Under the pieces are notes generated by a model. That model was not told the DNA's origin. It ran no database searches and saw nothing but the letters and a program-made list of their open reading frames with translations. A DNA stretch of 64,000 nt from assembly GCF_013373865.1 (NCBI RefSeq), contig NC_050471.1, positions 248,001-312,000 on the forward strand, read 5' to 3'. Both the position numbers and the translations under genes were made by a program. Every line of letters begins with the position of its first letter. Position 1 is the first letter of the stretch. This document shows, in pieces, positions 41,345 through 52,783 of the stretch. This DNA is from Monomorium pharaonis. Taxonomy: Eukaryota; Arthropoda; Insecta; Hymenoptera; Formicidae.

Positions 41345-42423
41345 GTTGCCATATTAAAAATTTTTTAACTAAAACTTACAGGCCAAAAACCCCGGACATT
41401 TCTATTGCAACCCCGGACATACGAGAATATGTTAATTAGACATAATAAATATTATGAAAGCTGCTCAATAAGTCATGCCATTGGGAAAAACACGGTAAAG
41501 GAAATGAATAATCAAAATATTTAAAACCTGGACGCACACAAATTTCCCAGACGAATTTTCAACACTTTCAAAATATGTCTTTTTTTACAGAAAAGCTGAT
41601 GAAGAGCAATTGGTTTACGTAGTGATAAATTTTGCAAATAATATAAAAATATAATATAAAAATAATATAAATACTTCCACAATGGAAATATTATAGCAAA
41701 TAGCGGTAATTATAATAACAATCAGTTAAGTCGTGTAATGTACAAAAATTGTTTCGAGTAAATGACAACAATAGTTATATCATTTATTCGAACTAATTAT
41801 ATCTTCGAATTCATAGAGTCCAATAGCACTCAGCCTGTTGCAAAATGAGCTTATTTTGAGCATGGAACTCTATAAACGAGAGCGAGTTATTTATAAGACA
41901 AATTGTGCATTACGAAAACAAATCACTTACCAAAAAGTATCTTAAAAGCGGTAGCAACATCACCTTTCGTACATGTGTCTTATATGTCCTAAACTTGAAA
42001 TTGTTTGTCATGCCATTTCACGATTTGTCGATGAAGATGGAGTAAATCCTCGATAGTGCTGCTAATAAAAATATTATATTATATATTACACAATTCTTTA
42101 ATATTTTCCAAATCTATAAAAAAATACATACGAAATTTTGTTAAAGCTGTGCACTAATGATTCTACACTATCGACCTTGATTAAATTTCACCATCATTCC
42201 AGCGTTCCCTTAAAATAAAATATTAAAAATGTAAAAATTGGAAGAACTAAATTTAAAAAACTATAATATAATAAATAAATTTTAACTAAGAATTTTAACT
42301 AAGAAAATTAACTGAGAATATAATAAATAAATTTACTCACAAACTGATGAACCGATGATGTTTTCCTCGTTGCGTTCACACACTCGCCCACACGCCCTTG
42401 ACACGATTAACGGCTTGGTTCGG

Positions 42424-43160
42424 CAGGCTCGGCGATGCCTTCCGCGGGGAAACTCACTCTCGACCGACGAGAAGACGCGGGGACGCGACGAGATCGAACG
42501 GAGACGGGGACCGCAACACGACGCGACCGCGGACGACGGTCAAGTACAGCCTAAAGTACGATCGTTGTGCACTACGTCACCTTGGACACGACGCGACGAA
42601 AATTTCGACACGATTTTCGCGCTAATTTCCCAGACGGGAGGGGAAAGGGGCGCGAGGGACGCGACCACTTTGCCCGCCGATTAATGTCGTCGATTCGGTT
42701 CGACATCCCCGGCGATGCCTTCCACGGGGAAACTCGTTCTGGACCGACGAGAAAACACAGGGACCGCGACACGACGCGACCGCGGGCGACGGTTGTACAT
42801 GAACTGCGTCACACACGATAGTCACTACGCACATGACGCGACGAAAGACTTAAGCGATTTTCGCGCCAATTTCTCACGAACGAGAGGGGAGAGGGGCACG
42901 CTACCACTTTGCCCGCCGATTAATGTCGTCGACTCGGTTCGACATCCCCGGCAATGCCTTCCGCGAGGAAACTCGCTCTCGACCGACGAGAGGACGGCGA
43001 GAAACGCGACGAGATCTTACCTCGCGGCACTAAAAAGACGAGACAATTAACGCGACACTTTTCGTTACCTACGCCGGACATCGACATCCCAGGCAATATT
43101 TTCCGCGGGGAAATTTGCTCTCGATCGAGGACGCGAGAAACGCGACGAGATCTCATTTCG
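42424..43160 (+). repeat. Four diverged copies of a CpG-rich module, left arm
   Basis: Copies near 42430-42490, 42694-42765, 42933-43015 and 43078-43156. The shared core runs gacatccccggcgatgcctt, ccgcggggaaactcgctctc, gaccgacgagagga, acgcgacgagatc. Between copies ttgcccgccgattaatgtcg recurs. Inverted copies lie in the right arm (about 45548-45640, 46050-46110, 46270-46330). Confidence 0.75.
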
Positions 43161-43394
43161 TGGCACTAAAAAGAACTCTTGCCGAGTCAAAAAACGCACG
43201 ATCGCGAAGCGTAAACGACGTGACCTTCCCCTTGCGTATTCGCCACGGTACTGAGTCGCCTGGCGAACCATGGGAGGAGGATCAGGGGACAAGTAGCTGA
43301 TTGGCCTTGAGAATCGGAAGAGGAAATTCGTGGAAAAGAAAAAAACTCTAGCGCTTGTCACATGAAATGGCTCGATGTTTTGCTCTAAAAATTT

Positions 43395-43625
43395 AATAAA
43401 AGAAATAAAAACCCATATTTCATTCAATCATACTCTTTTCTACGTAAAATCTGCTAAATGAATTCGTCGAAAGCGAGAGTTTTATTTGCATAATTTTCTC
43501 TTGCAAATTACACATTTTAAACAATAGTAAGTGTATTATCGATAACATTACCATCATTTCACATGTTTGTAGTTTTCTAAAACTGTTCCTTTTTATTTTT
43601 CTCTTTTATATATTTATTTTTATAT
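43395..43625 (+). mobile_element. 1-kb TIR family, copy B (fragment)
   Basis: ctacgtaaaatctgctaaa, ttgcaaattacacattttaa and gataacattaccatcatttc match copies A and C. Only the left third of the family is present, at the start of the giant repeat's spacer. Confidence 0.7.
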
Positions 43626-45236
43626 ATCAATTTTCTATTAGAAAAAACTCTTTCCTTAGAAAAATTATATCAACAGTAAATAAAATTAACAGTAAATGAA
43701 ATTAATTACACATAACTTTAAAATATTATTTATTAAAAATAAAACATTTTTATGGAGCATGTAAGCCACGCAAGTTGTTCATGCTCGAGTATTGGTAAAC
43801 AATTTATTAGAAAAAGAAACGTTTTTATCCTGTTATTAGGTTATTTTTAATGTGTTATTGCAATTAAAATTCTTTTTGGGTGATCAAAAAATCTTCTGAA
43901 AATCGCATATCAGATAAGATCGCATCGTATTGTATAAAACTTACTAATTGTTTAAAATTCTCTGTATTTGAATGTATACAACTTCGGAAACATTTAGATC
44001 GGATTATTTTTGTTATATATTCAACATTTCACAAGAACCACTTTCTTATTCTTTAAGCATATTGAGTTTACGTTATAAATTTAATCTGTCTGTTAATCAA
44101 ATTTACTTCAATGTGTCAATAATTAAAAAAGAGAAAGAGTGTTAAATGTGAAAGTCGATTGAACAAAAATTAAATAAATGATTATAAAATGACTGTAGAA
44201 GTATGAAATGGATAAATAAATAAATAAAATGGAATAAAAATAAAAATAAAAATTGATAACAAGCTACTACAGTACCTGTGATACGATGAAATGATTATTT
44301 TACTTCGTTATTCACTGTTAATTTTAATTATTTATTTCCTTTACCGTGCTTTTTCCAATAGCACGACCACTTATTGAAAGGCTAAGTAACAATTAAATAT
44401 AATAAAATAAAAATACTTAATAGACTTACAACAAAATACTGGTTTAATTTTTAATTTCAAATTTGTAGTTAATTTTTCTCATGGAATTTATAATCAATTT
44501 AAGAGTGAATAATTTGAATCATAATTTAAATCGATAAGAAATCCAGATATATGTGTATAAATCTGATTTATTTGCAGAATTTGGCAGTGAAGGAAATAAT
44601 TAATATTTTACAGTAAAAATATCGAATTTATTTTTCATCTCTTTCTCTTTTATTCCTTCAGGATTAAATGTTTTATAAATTAATATACGAAAAGAATTAT
44701 TAGATTCAGCCAGTTGTTCAAATATGGACGTATACAATAATAAATAAATAAATAAACAAATAAATATTTCTCCTCTGTCTCATTTTTGATAAAACATTCG
44801 TGAATTCCACATTGCACATTAATGTGTAAAATTAAATAATATGAAGAGATAAGCTATGGTAACTATATATATGTCCTTTATGTCAAGTAGCTATCCCGCA
44901 GATTTATATATTTTTTAAAATTTAATTTTACCCTTTATTTTAAAAAGTTTCGCAAATTCTTTTCTAAAAATTAGCATTCTAGTATTTAATGAGCAAATTT
45001 TTATGAAAACAAATTTAATTCCGTGCATTATAATTTGTATCTTTCGCCAATTGTGCTTTTTAATTTTCTTTTATTAAAATTATTTAAATTAAATCTGTGT
45101 ATGTTGTATTTTTTATTATTTTAGACCGATTTCATATTTAAACCAAGAGTTAACTCCTTTTTAATACAGATGAACCAATAATAGTTTCAAATTATTAGTA
45201 AATTGCACGGTGTATATAATTTTGATATATTGCAAA
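43626..45236. other. AT-rich spacer of the giant inverted repeat
   Basis: No genes. At 44336-44390 it holds accgtgctttttccaatagc followed by acgaccacttattga, a module also present inside both arms and outside the right arm. Confidence 0.5.
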
Positions 45237-45786
45237 AAATTTTTAGATGAAAACATCGAACCTCGCCGTGTGTGGCTAATCTCTTCTCGGAAGCAGAGCT
45301 CATGTTTTCATGTGACATTTGGCACACGCCGGGCGCGAGCCGAAGCGCTAGAGTTTTTTCTTTTCCACGAATTTTCTCTTCCGATTCTCAAGGCCAATCA
45401 GCTACTTGCCCCCCTGGCCCCCCTCCCACGATTCGCCAGGCGACTCAGTACCGTGGCGAACACGCAAGGGGAAGGTCACGTCGTTTACGCTTCGCGATTG
45501 TGCGTTTTTCGACTCCGTAAAAGTCGTCTTTTTAGTGCCGCGAAATGAGATCTCGTCGCGTTTCTCACCGTCCTTTCGTCGATCGAGAGTGAGTTTCCCC
45601 GTGGAAGACATCGCCGGGGATGTCGAACCAAGTCGACAACATTAATCGGCGGGCAAAGTGGTCGCGTCCCGTCTGTGGGGAAATTAGCGTAAAAATCGTG
45701 TCGAAATTTTCGTCGCGTCGCGTCGTGTACAAGGTGACGGCCATATTGTGACGTAATTAGTGCACAACGGTCGTACTTTAGGCTTA

Positions 45787-45943
45787 GGACCGATTTCACC
45801 AACTCCGGTTACCTTAACCGGCCGGTTATTCCATTGGAATTGACCAATCGTATTTGTCATTAAGCAAAATTAACAAATGCGATTGGTCAATTCCAATGGA
45901 ATAACCAGCCGGTTAAGGTAACCGGAGTTGGTGAAATCGGCCC
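45787..45943. mobile_element. 157-bp hairpin MITE, TTA target duplication
   Basis: Almost perfect arms of about 75 bp begin gg-ccgatttcaccaactcc and are flanked by TTA (45784-45786 and 45944-45946). This is the Tourist-like signature of PIF/Harbinger elements. It is inserted in the right arm of the giant repeat; the left arm lacks it, so it arrived after the arms formed. Confidence 0.85.
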
Positions 45944-46183
45944 TTAGTAGTTGACAGTCGCCCGCGTTCGCGTCGTGTCTCGTCTCCGCTCGACACACAG
46001 TTGTCCCTTCCGTATCAAGGGTTTCTTGCGAGTTTGCGATCATTTTGCCGTCCTCTCGTCGATCGAGAGCGAGTTTCCCCGCGAAAGGCATCGCCGGAGA
46101 TGCCGGTGTCCGGTGTACGCAACGAAGTGTCGCGTTGCCGTCATTAATTGTCTCGTTTTTTTAGTGCCGCGAGGCGAGATCTC

Positions 46184-46275
46184 GTCGCGTTCCTCGCCAT
46201 CCTCTCGTTGCGTGCCTCGCCATCCTCTCGTCGCGTTCCTCGCCATCCTCTCGTCGCGTTCCTCGCCATCCTCTC
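46184..46275 (+). repeat. 23-bp tandem repeat, four units
   Basis: Units gtcgcgttcctcgccatcct+ctc at 46184, 46207, 46230 and 46253, with two substitutions in the second. It lies in the right arm only; the left arm has one copy equivalent. Confidence 0.9.
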
Positions 46276-46343
46276 GTCAGTCCAGAACGAGTTTCCCCGC
46301 GGAAGGCATCGCCAGGGATGTCGAACCGAGTCGACGACACTAA

Positions 46344-46463
46344 ATGGCGTGCAAAGTGGTCGTGATTCTTGCGTCCTTAGTGTTTCTGATCGTGTTGAGT
46401 GCATGTAGCGAGTGTGTGTGCGAACGCAACAAGAAAAACGTCATCGATTCATCGGCTGGTGAG
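46344..46463 (+). CDS. Possible signal-peptide exon or 39-residue microprotein
   Basis: ATG at 46344 opens a short frame: MACK, a hydrophobic core VVVILASLVFLIVLSA, then CSECVCERNKK and a short tail. This has the layout of a secretory signal peptide with a cysteine cluster after it. After codon 38 plus one base the DNA reads G|GTGAGTAAAT, an excellent splice donor, so it may be a first coding exon with a phase-1 intron. Without splicing the frame stops at 46464-46466, two codons later. The homologous left arm keeps the donor-like GTGAGTAAAT but lacks the ATG and core. No downstream exon was identified. It could be chance within a repeat. Confidence 0.25.
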
Positions 46464-47331
46464 TAAATTTATTATATTCGTGGAATTAAATCGGCACGTG
46501 GCGTCATTGTCAACTAATATCTTAACCAGAATTTCAAGTTTATTAAATTAAGAATAAGTTTGTAAAATTTTGTTCTTTCAATTTTTCCATTTTTTTCAAA
46601 TTTTTAAATATTTTTTAAATATTTCCATATTTTATATTTTTGTTATTTTAAGGGGATGCTGGAATGATGGTTAAACTTGATTAAGGTCGATGACAAATTG
46701 TCAAGTTTAGGACACATATGAGAGGTGATGCCGCTACCGCTTTTAAAATACTTCTTGGTAAGTGGTTTGTTTTCGTAATGCACAATTTGTCTTATTAATA
46801 AATTGCTCTCGTTCATATAGATTTCTATGCTCAAAAAAGCTCATTTTGCAATAGGTTGAGTGCTATCGGACTCTATAAATTCGAAAATATAATTAGTTCA
46901 AATAAATAATATAACTACTGTTATCATTTACTCGAAACAATTTTTGTAAATTGCATTGTGCGACTTAATTGATTGTTATTATAGTTATCGATATTATAAT
47001 ATTTCCATTGTGGAAGTATTTATATTATTTTTGTATTATTTGCAAAGTTTACCACTATGTAAACCAATTGCTCTCCATCAGCTGTAATAAGAAGCACATA
47101 TTTTGAAAGTGTTGAAAATTTGTCTGGGAAAATTATGTGCGTTTAGGTTTTAAATACTTTAATTATTTTCCTTTACCGTGCTTTTTTCAATGGCACGACC
47201 ACTTATTGAACGGCTTTTATAATATATATTATGTGTAATTGACGTATTCTCGTATATGTCTGGGGTTGCAACAGAAATGTCCGAGGTTTTTGGCCTGTAA
47301 ATTCTAGTTTAAAAAATTTTAATATGGCAAC

Positions 47332-47734
47332 CCTAGTTGTAAGTTTATTAAATATTTTAATTTTACTATATTTAATTGTTGCTCAGCCTCTCAATAAGTG
47401 GTCGTGCCATTGGAAAAAGCACGGTAAAGGAAATAAATAATTAAAATATTTAAAATCCCGGACGCACATAATTTTTCCGGACAAATTTTCAACACTTTCA
47501 AAAATCTCTGGACGACCCTAAATGTTCTTAAAAAAAGGACAGTGTCCGGGGAAAAGAGGACGGATGGCAATCCTATCCATATATGAAGATTATAGGTCCT
47601 TGTTTTAAATAAAATTATATAATTTTTCTAGAAAGCAATAACGCAATGCAAATAAAAGTTTATTCCGGGTGGTAACTTGTGCTTCAATTTATTCTAATTT
47701 ACCTAAAGCAATAATAATTCATAACACAATACAT
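47332..47734. repeat. Flanking partial duplication of the giant repeat module
   Basis: 47385-47500 repeats, in the orientation of the left arm, the segment 41459-41590 (caataagtggtcgtgccatt, agcacggtaaaggaaat, ttttcaacactttcaaaa). It ends with ccggggaaaagaggacgg. The right flank is therefore a further partial copy. Confidence 0.65.
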
Positions 47735-47765
47735 AACGTTTCGAACTATTTCAGATCCTCTTCAG
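47735..47765 (-). other. Hammerhead-like motif, copy 3
   Basis: On the minus strand CTGAAGAGGATC-N-GTTCGAAACGTT. Same block order as copies 1 and 2, with a weaker helix. Confidence 0.3.
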
Positions 47766-48522
47766 TATAATACAAATTTGCACTAAATTGTGTCAAACCG
47801 CAAATCTTTCAAACATAAATAAATTTCTGTTGAACATGTAGAAAGATCATAGAAACGCATAGAAATAATGTGTCAATCAAAAAATTTCGATAAGATTACA
47901 ATTGAGTAAAAAAATCAAAAATTAGTCATTGTATAAAGTTAAGATTCGTGTTATTGCTGTAAAAATTAGTTATATAAAGCATTTCTCGAATAGTTTAGTG
48001 ACAATTTGAACGATTAAAACTTACATTTGTATTTATAATGAGATGTTATTTGACCGAAAGACGATGATCTTGTAAGAATAAATAATATTCGGTAAAGGAA
48101 AGATTTTATAAACAAGTTTGTATACAAAAACCGAACAAAATTTATATATAAAGTTAAGCAAATCAATCTTATGTTAAACATTCTTTTTTATCTGAAATTA
48201 TGATATTGTCTGAATTAAAATTTTATGTCATGCTCATTTTATGTTCTGTAAATTACCGAAAGTTGCATTATGCTTCTATTGGTTATTTTTGTGTTTTTTT
48301 AATTCTTGTTTTTAGGCATCTTGATCTATCCCATGCATCATAGTCATTACAAATAATTCTGTATGTTACATTCCTGCACATTTTTCACGAATGTTGCAAT
48401 CAAATTAGTAATCAACGTGAATTTATTAACTTATTAAAGCCCATGGATTAACTATTAAAGTCGACAAAAGAATAACTATTGAAAATAAGACTATGGAGCA
48501 TAAAAAACTTTGACATAAAGAA
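47766..48522. other. AT-rich DNA
   Basis: Nothing recognised. Confidence 0.5.
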
Positions 48523-49560
48523 TAGAGTAAAGGCACCGAACTTGGAACACCACTATATTTCTTAAATAATAGTTGGAAAAATATTTTTGAAAATACTAAT
48601 TTAAATTAGAAAGTATCTTCTATCAGATAACATAGTAATGTTTATAATATTGTTTCGTATTTTTTAAATAATTATTGTTTTTGTCATACATGTAAAAAAA
48701 ATCTGACAAAATCGACGCCTAATTTGGAACTCGTACGATCGAAGTATTAATGTTTTATTTATTTATACATTTTACCTAAATTACGTAATTCTATAAACTC
48801 TATGTTATTCCCTTAGGAAGCATATTTTTTAACAGGCACGCTTTTTTCTACTCTTCTATTGTCTCTCGTGAAATCTCGCCTCGAAACATTTAAGTTGTTA
48901 TACATATAGGTTATATATTAAAGTTACGATTACAGCCTAGCTATACTACGGTCAAAGCATAGTAACAGTTATGACGTTTTCGACCGGGCAAAATTGAGTT
49001 GAGTTAATCCATCTCAGATTCTTATTCTTTTAGAACTGGCCAATTACAATTATTCCATTCTTCAGAAGAAGGGCTGTGATTGGCTTTATGACGTCATTAA
49101 TTGCTTCTGGAGCGATTAACCCAAGACCGGTCGAAAATGCTATTATATTATTACTAGACGTGATCTCACGGAGTGTTCCAATTTACGCACACATGACAAC
49201 TTTATTTTTACAACTGCACTACAAAATAAATATAAAAAAGAAAAATAAAAAGAAACAGTTTTAGGAAACTACAAACATGTGAAATGATGGTAATGTTATT
49301 GATAATACACTCACTATTGTTTAAACTTTGCAATTTGCAAGAGAAAATTGTGCAAATAAAACTCTCGTTTTTGACGAAATTTTTTTTAGCAGATTTTATA
49401 TAGAAAAGGACATGAATATATGAAATATGGATTTTCATTTCTTTAATTAACCAAGCGGATCATGTTTTTATCGGTATTCATACGGTGTGATGTTTAGTTT
49501 TCGAGAAATAAGGGGGTTCCAATTTAGGAAACTATTCCAAATTTCGTGCCTTTCCTCTAC
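48523..49560 (-). mobile_element. 1-kb TIR family, copy C
   Basis: The most complete copy. The left tip tagagtaaaggcaccgaa and right tip ttcgtgcctttcctcta are inverted TIRs. The body is the reverse complement of copy A. A 167-bp element (48973-49140) interrupts it where copy A is continuous. No transposase frame. Confidence 0.75.
48973..49140. mobile_element. Small nested element, TIR ttttcgaccgg
   Basis: cgttttcgaccgggc and gaccggtcgaaaatgc bound it. Copy A reads continuously across this point (ctagtatgacaactgtt). Confidence 0.65.
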
Positions 49561-49985
49561 TTTTTAAAATCAATTTTCTAATAAATTATTATAAACAAAT
49601 TGTTAAAAATTAATTATAAAAAGAAATTGATCTAAGGGAATTTTTCTTGCCATTCCATATATAATGATTTTTTCCGACCAGTTAAAAAATTTATTTAAGA
49701 AAAATCCTGCAATTTTACGTAGCTTATATGAGCATAAATAAACTGAGTAAATTTATTAAGATTTAGATAGAAAGACAAGTTATCTATTTTTAATCGAATA
49801 AATAGTTACAGAATTGCAATAACTGATGCGTCATGTGTGGAGCACATCTTAAAACTGGAATTAGAAAACAAAAATAATATCAATAGAAACAACTCTTGGT
49901 AATTATGAAATCTAAAATAAATACGACACATAATTTTAATTCAGATAATATCATAATTTAGATTAAAAAAACGTTGAGCAAAAAC
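49561..49985. other. AT-rich spacer
   Basis: Nothing recognised. Confidence 0.4.
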
Positions 49986-49989
49986 TTAA

Positions 49990-50882
49990 GGGGCTACATA
50001 CACCCAGAAATTTTGAAAAAATGGATTTTTCGTTTTTTGCATATTCGTAAAGTATAAGGTCTTAAGAATGTCCCTTGCAAGTTTCAAAGTGATTCCTTAA
50101 AAATTGTCGGAGATATAGCGAGAAAGGTCCAAGCGCGTTTGACAATGCTGGGGCGCGATGAGCGCCTTCTGATCCTTTGCAGCAGATAGCTTACGCGAGA
50201 ATATTACGCCGGCAAGCTAGAATCGAAGCCTTTCATGCCGTTACATCTGGGGAGGGTTCACTGTATGGCCTTGGAGTGGATGACTCTATGTAAGTTGGAA
50301 AAAAAATTATCTACGTTTTAACCGAATGTCAAACTTTAAACGCGTTTTTCTCGAAACCATGTTTTCAAAACGCGTGCCAAAAATATCTCGAAAACGGCTG
50401 GACCGATTTACTTGAAATTTGGAGGGCTTAATCTACACAAAAAAAGGCAGTCTTTATCGTAGCGGTTTTTTTTAAAGCCCTTACTTTTTTTTTAGTTAAA
50501 AAAACGACCGATTTTTATCCTAAAAAATCGCTTTTTTTCTTTAAACGGCTGCCATTTTGCCAAAAATCGATATTTTAAAAATCGGCTACGATAAAGACTA
50601 GATAATATCATTCAGTTTAAGAAAATTCTAGGCTGGTCTGTTTCAGATAAGTTCTGTACGAACTGCAATTGGCACCGCAAAGCACCTTTTTTCAACAAGG
50701 TCTTGCGACGAGGACAATATCTCCGCCATTTTTAAATATTTTCAGTTCAAATTTATTCTGAGACATGTTCTAAGAATGTATTTTAAAATAAAGAAAACTA
50801 GGATTAATTACATACATTACGTTTCGAAAAAAAAAATCGAGAAAAAGGCCTATTTTTTACGTCTCTGGGTGTATGTAGCCCC
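49990..50882. mobile_element. 893-bp TTAA-flanked element
   Basis: The perfect 19-bp TIR ggggctacatacacccaga lies at both ends, each flanked by TTAA (49986-49989 and 50883-50886). TTAA duplication is diagnostic of piggyBac- or Kolobok-type cut-and-paste elements. The interior has a short coding remnant (50162-50293) and an inverted pair around cgtag / ctacg (50455-50610). It is an internally deleted, non-autonomous copy. Confidence 0.85.
50162..50293 (+). pseudogene. C-terminal remnant of a transposon protein
   Basis: 43 open codons after an in-frame TGA, ending at TAA: LQQIAYARILRRQARIEAF, then VTSGEGSLYGLGVDDSM. The basic helix followed by a GEG-x-YG-x-G tail resembles C-termini of insect transposon-encoded proteins as I recall them. 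The assignment is tentative. Confidence 0.4.
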
Positions 50883-50886
50883 TTAA

Positions 50887-52783
50887 GCTCAAAAAAGAAT
50901 AATCAGCATTCACTAACAGGAACTAAATTATTAAAAAATACTTGCTTGACTTTCTAAATACTAATTTCTTTACTGTCTCTCACAAGATCACTATCTTTCG
51001 ATCAAGCGATGTGGCAATGATCTAGTATATTTAAAAATCATGCCATGTGACGCAAAATTTACTGCGCAAATATTGTGGTGCTATTAAGTTTATCTAAAAT
51101 TCAGCTGTCCAGTTCACTTTCAACTAAAATATTTCAGATACTAAAATTATAATTAAAAATATAATGGGAAATTTGTTATACTAGAACAAAACAGGCACGC
51201 GCTACGCGCGCGTTATTTAGCTTTTTACTTTTTGAAAATAGTAATAATTGCAATAATAATTATATAAATAAATAATTATATACAGTAGGAATGGTTAAAA
51301 AAGAAAGATAGCGAAAACATACATTACTTTATTACCGAATCTTTCTTCTTTAAAAACATTATACACATAAAGATAAAAAAACTCAAAATACACAACATAT
51401 ATAAATCTATTCTTTAAAGCAGTATATTTTTGACATTGAAATGTTACGAATTGTGTGCTCTTTTCTGATGCTGTTTGGCTTTCTTACTTCATGTGTGAAT
51501 TAATAGAAATAAGATTGCATTAACGATTATATAATCTCTCATGTGTTATAGAAAGTTCAACTTAAAAAAAAACGATAATGCAGTCTTCACAGTAGTAATA
51601 TAATTTTACTATTAGCATTATCGCGTAAAGGATTACTTGAATAATGATAACAGTAAAAGAACTCAAGTGATAGTAAGGAATGTAGAAGTCAATCGCGTAT
51701 AGAAACGTCTTATATTGTCTGAATATGTAAATTTTAATTCTTTAATCTATTTTAATACTGATCTACATATAACACAATATTTGTAACTTTTAACTTTATA
51801 GAAAATATCAACGTACAAATGATAATAAAATAGCATATTTATTTTAATGAATATTAATTCAAAAATCTTAAATATAAAATTGGAAAAAGAGGCATGAAAA
51901 ATATATGTACAATTTTATAACTGTAACAATTTTACCACTAATTTAAAATTAGTTTCAGAAAAACATTTAGCAACAATTAAGCTAAAGTAATTCTTACCAA
52001 AACTACAATTCAAATAGCAAAATTATACAATGAACGCAAATACTATAATAATATACATTTTTTCTACAAACGTATTTCTTACATTTTCTCTCTCACTATC
52101 TCTCTTTCTCTCTCCCTCCCTCCCTTTCTCTCTCAAACCTGTTTTTTATTATTTCTTATTAAACTACATATATAAGTGTACACATATATAGATAATATAG
52201 AATAATATTATTAAAAAATTAAATATTATCTGATGTTTTTCCTTATTACTTCTTTCAAACACTCTACCTGTCCCTTACTTTTACTGTTACTTTCTCTTTT
52301 GCACTCTTACTATTCCTTCTATTTACAAAAATCATTGTTTCTCTAAATTATGTTATATTTTAATGTTGTATCCTATTTCTCTCTCACTCTCTATCTATCT
52401 ATCTATCTATCTCTTTTCTTTTCTTCCAAAAACATTAACAATTTCCAATTTTATAATTACAAAATTTTAAAGATATATTAAAAGAGAAATATATATATTA
52501 ACATACATTAGAAACATTATTGTGCAATGTTATTTTCTTATTTTATAACTACCTGATATTTCTCTCCTTAATTCTTCTCTTCTAAACTTTCTCTTTCTCT
52601 CTTTCCGTTCCTTCTTTCTGCAAAAGTTACTGTTTCTCCTTCTAATTTCTTGTCTTCTGTAATCTTTCTCTCTATTTCTCTTTTTTTCTATCTCTCAAAC
52701 TATCTAATAACCAATTACTTTTTTTTCCTTCTTATTTTTTGTGAAAGATTTCAAAATTTTAAGCATGTTATTGTCATATAATA
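50887..52783. other. AT-rich DNA with pyrimidine tracts; possible Helitron 3' end
   Basis: At 51181-51210 the minus strand reads a gcgcg-tac-type hairpin, a T-rich stretch of 9-13 nt, then CTAG followed by T, as at Helitron 3' ends. The rest is AT-rich. CT/CCCT tracts lie at 52080-52130, 52379-52420 (including ctat repeats) and 52560-52690. No gene. Confidence 0.4.

Larger units (their letters stand above)
41345..47331. repeat. Giant inverted repeat, about 6 kb
   Basis: The left arm 41345-43394 and right arm 45237-47331 are inverted copies, with a spacer of about 1.8 kb. Outer parts pair through gttgccatatta, ggccaaaaacc-cggacattt, aattgtgcattacgaaaac and aaatttactcac. Inner parts pair through CpG-rich sequence including cggcgggcaaagtgg, agccaaggc-type runs and gccaatcagctacttg. 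Arms are clearly diverged, so they are old. Outer 1 kb of each arm is AT-rich, inner 1 kb is GC-rich. Neither a transposase nor an exact target duplication was found. Confidence 0.8.

Noticed and set aside
42355..46408. Many 60-130 codon arginine-rich frames on both strands
   Set aside because: CpG-rich repeated modules lacking stops on both strands; frames overlap each other and differ between arms.
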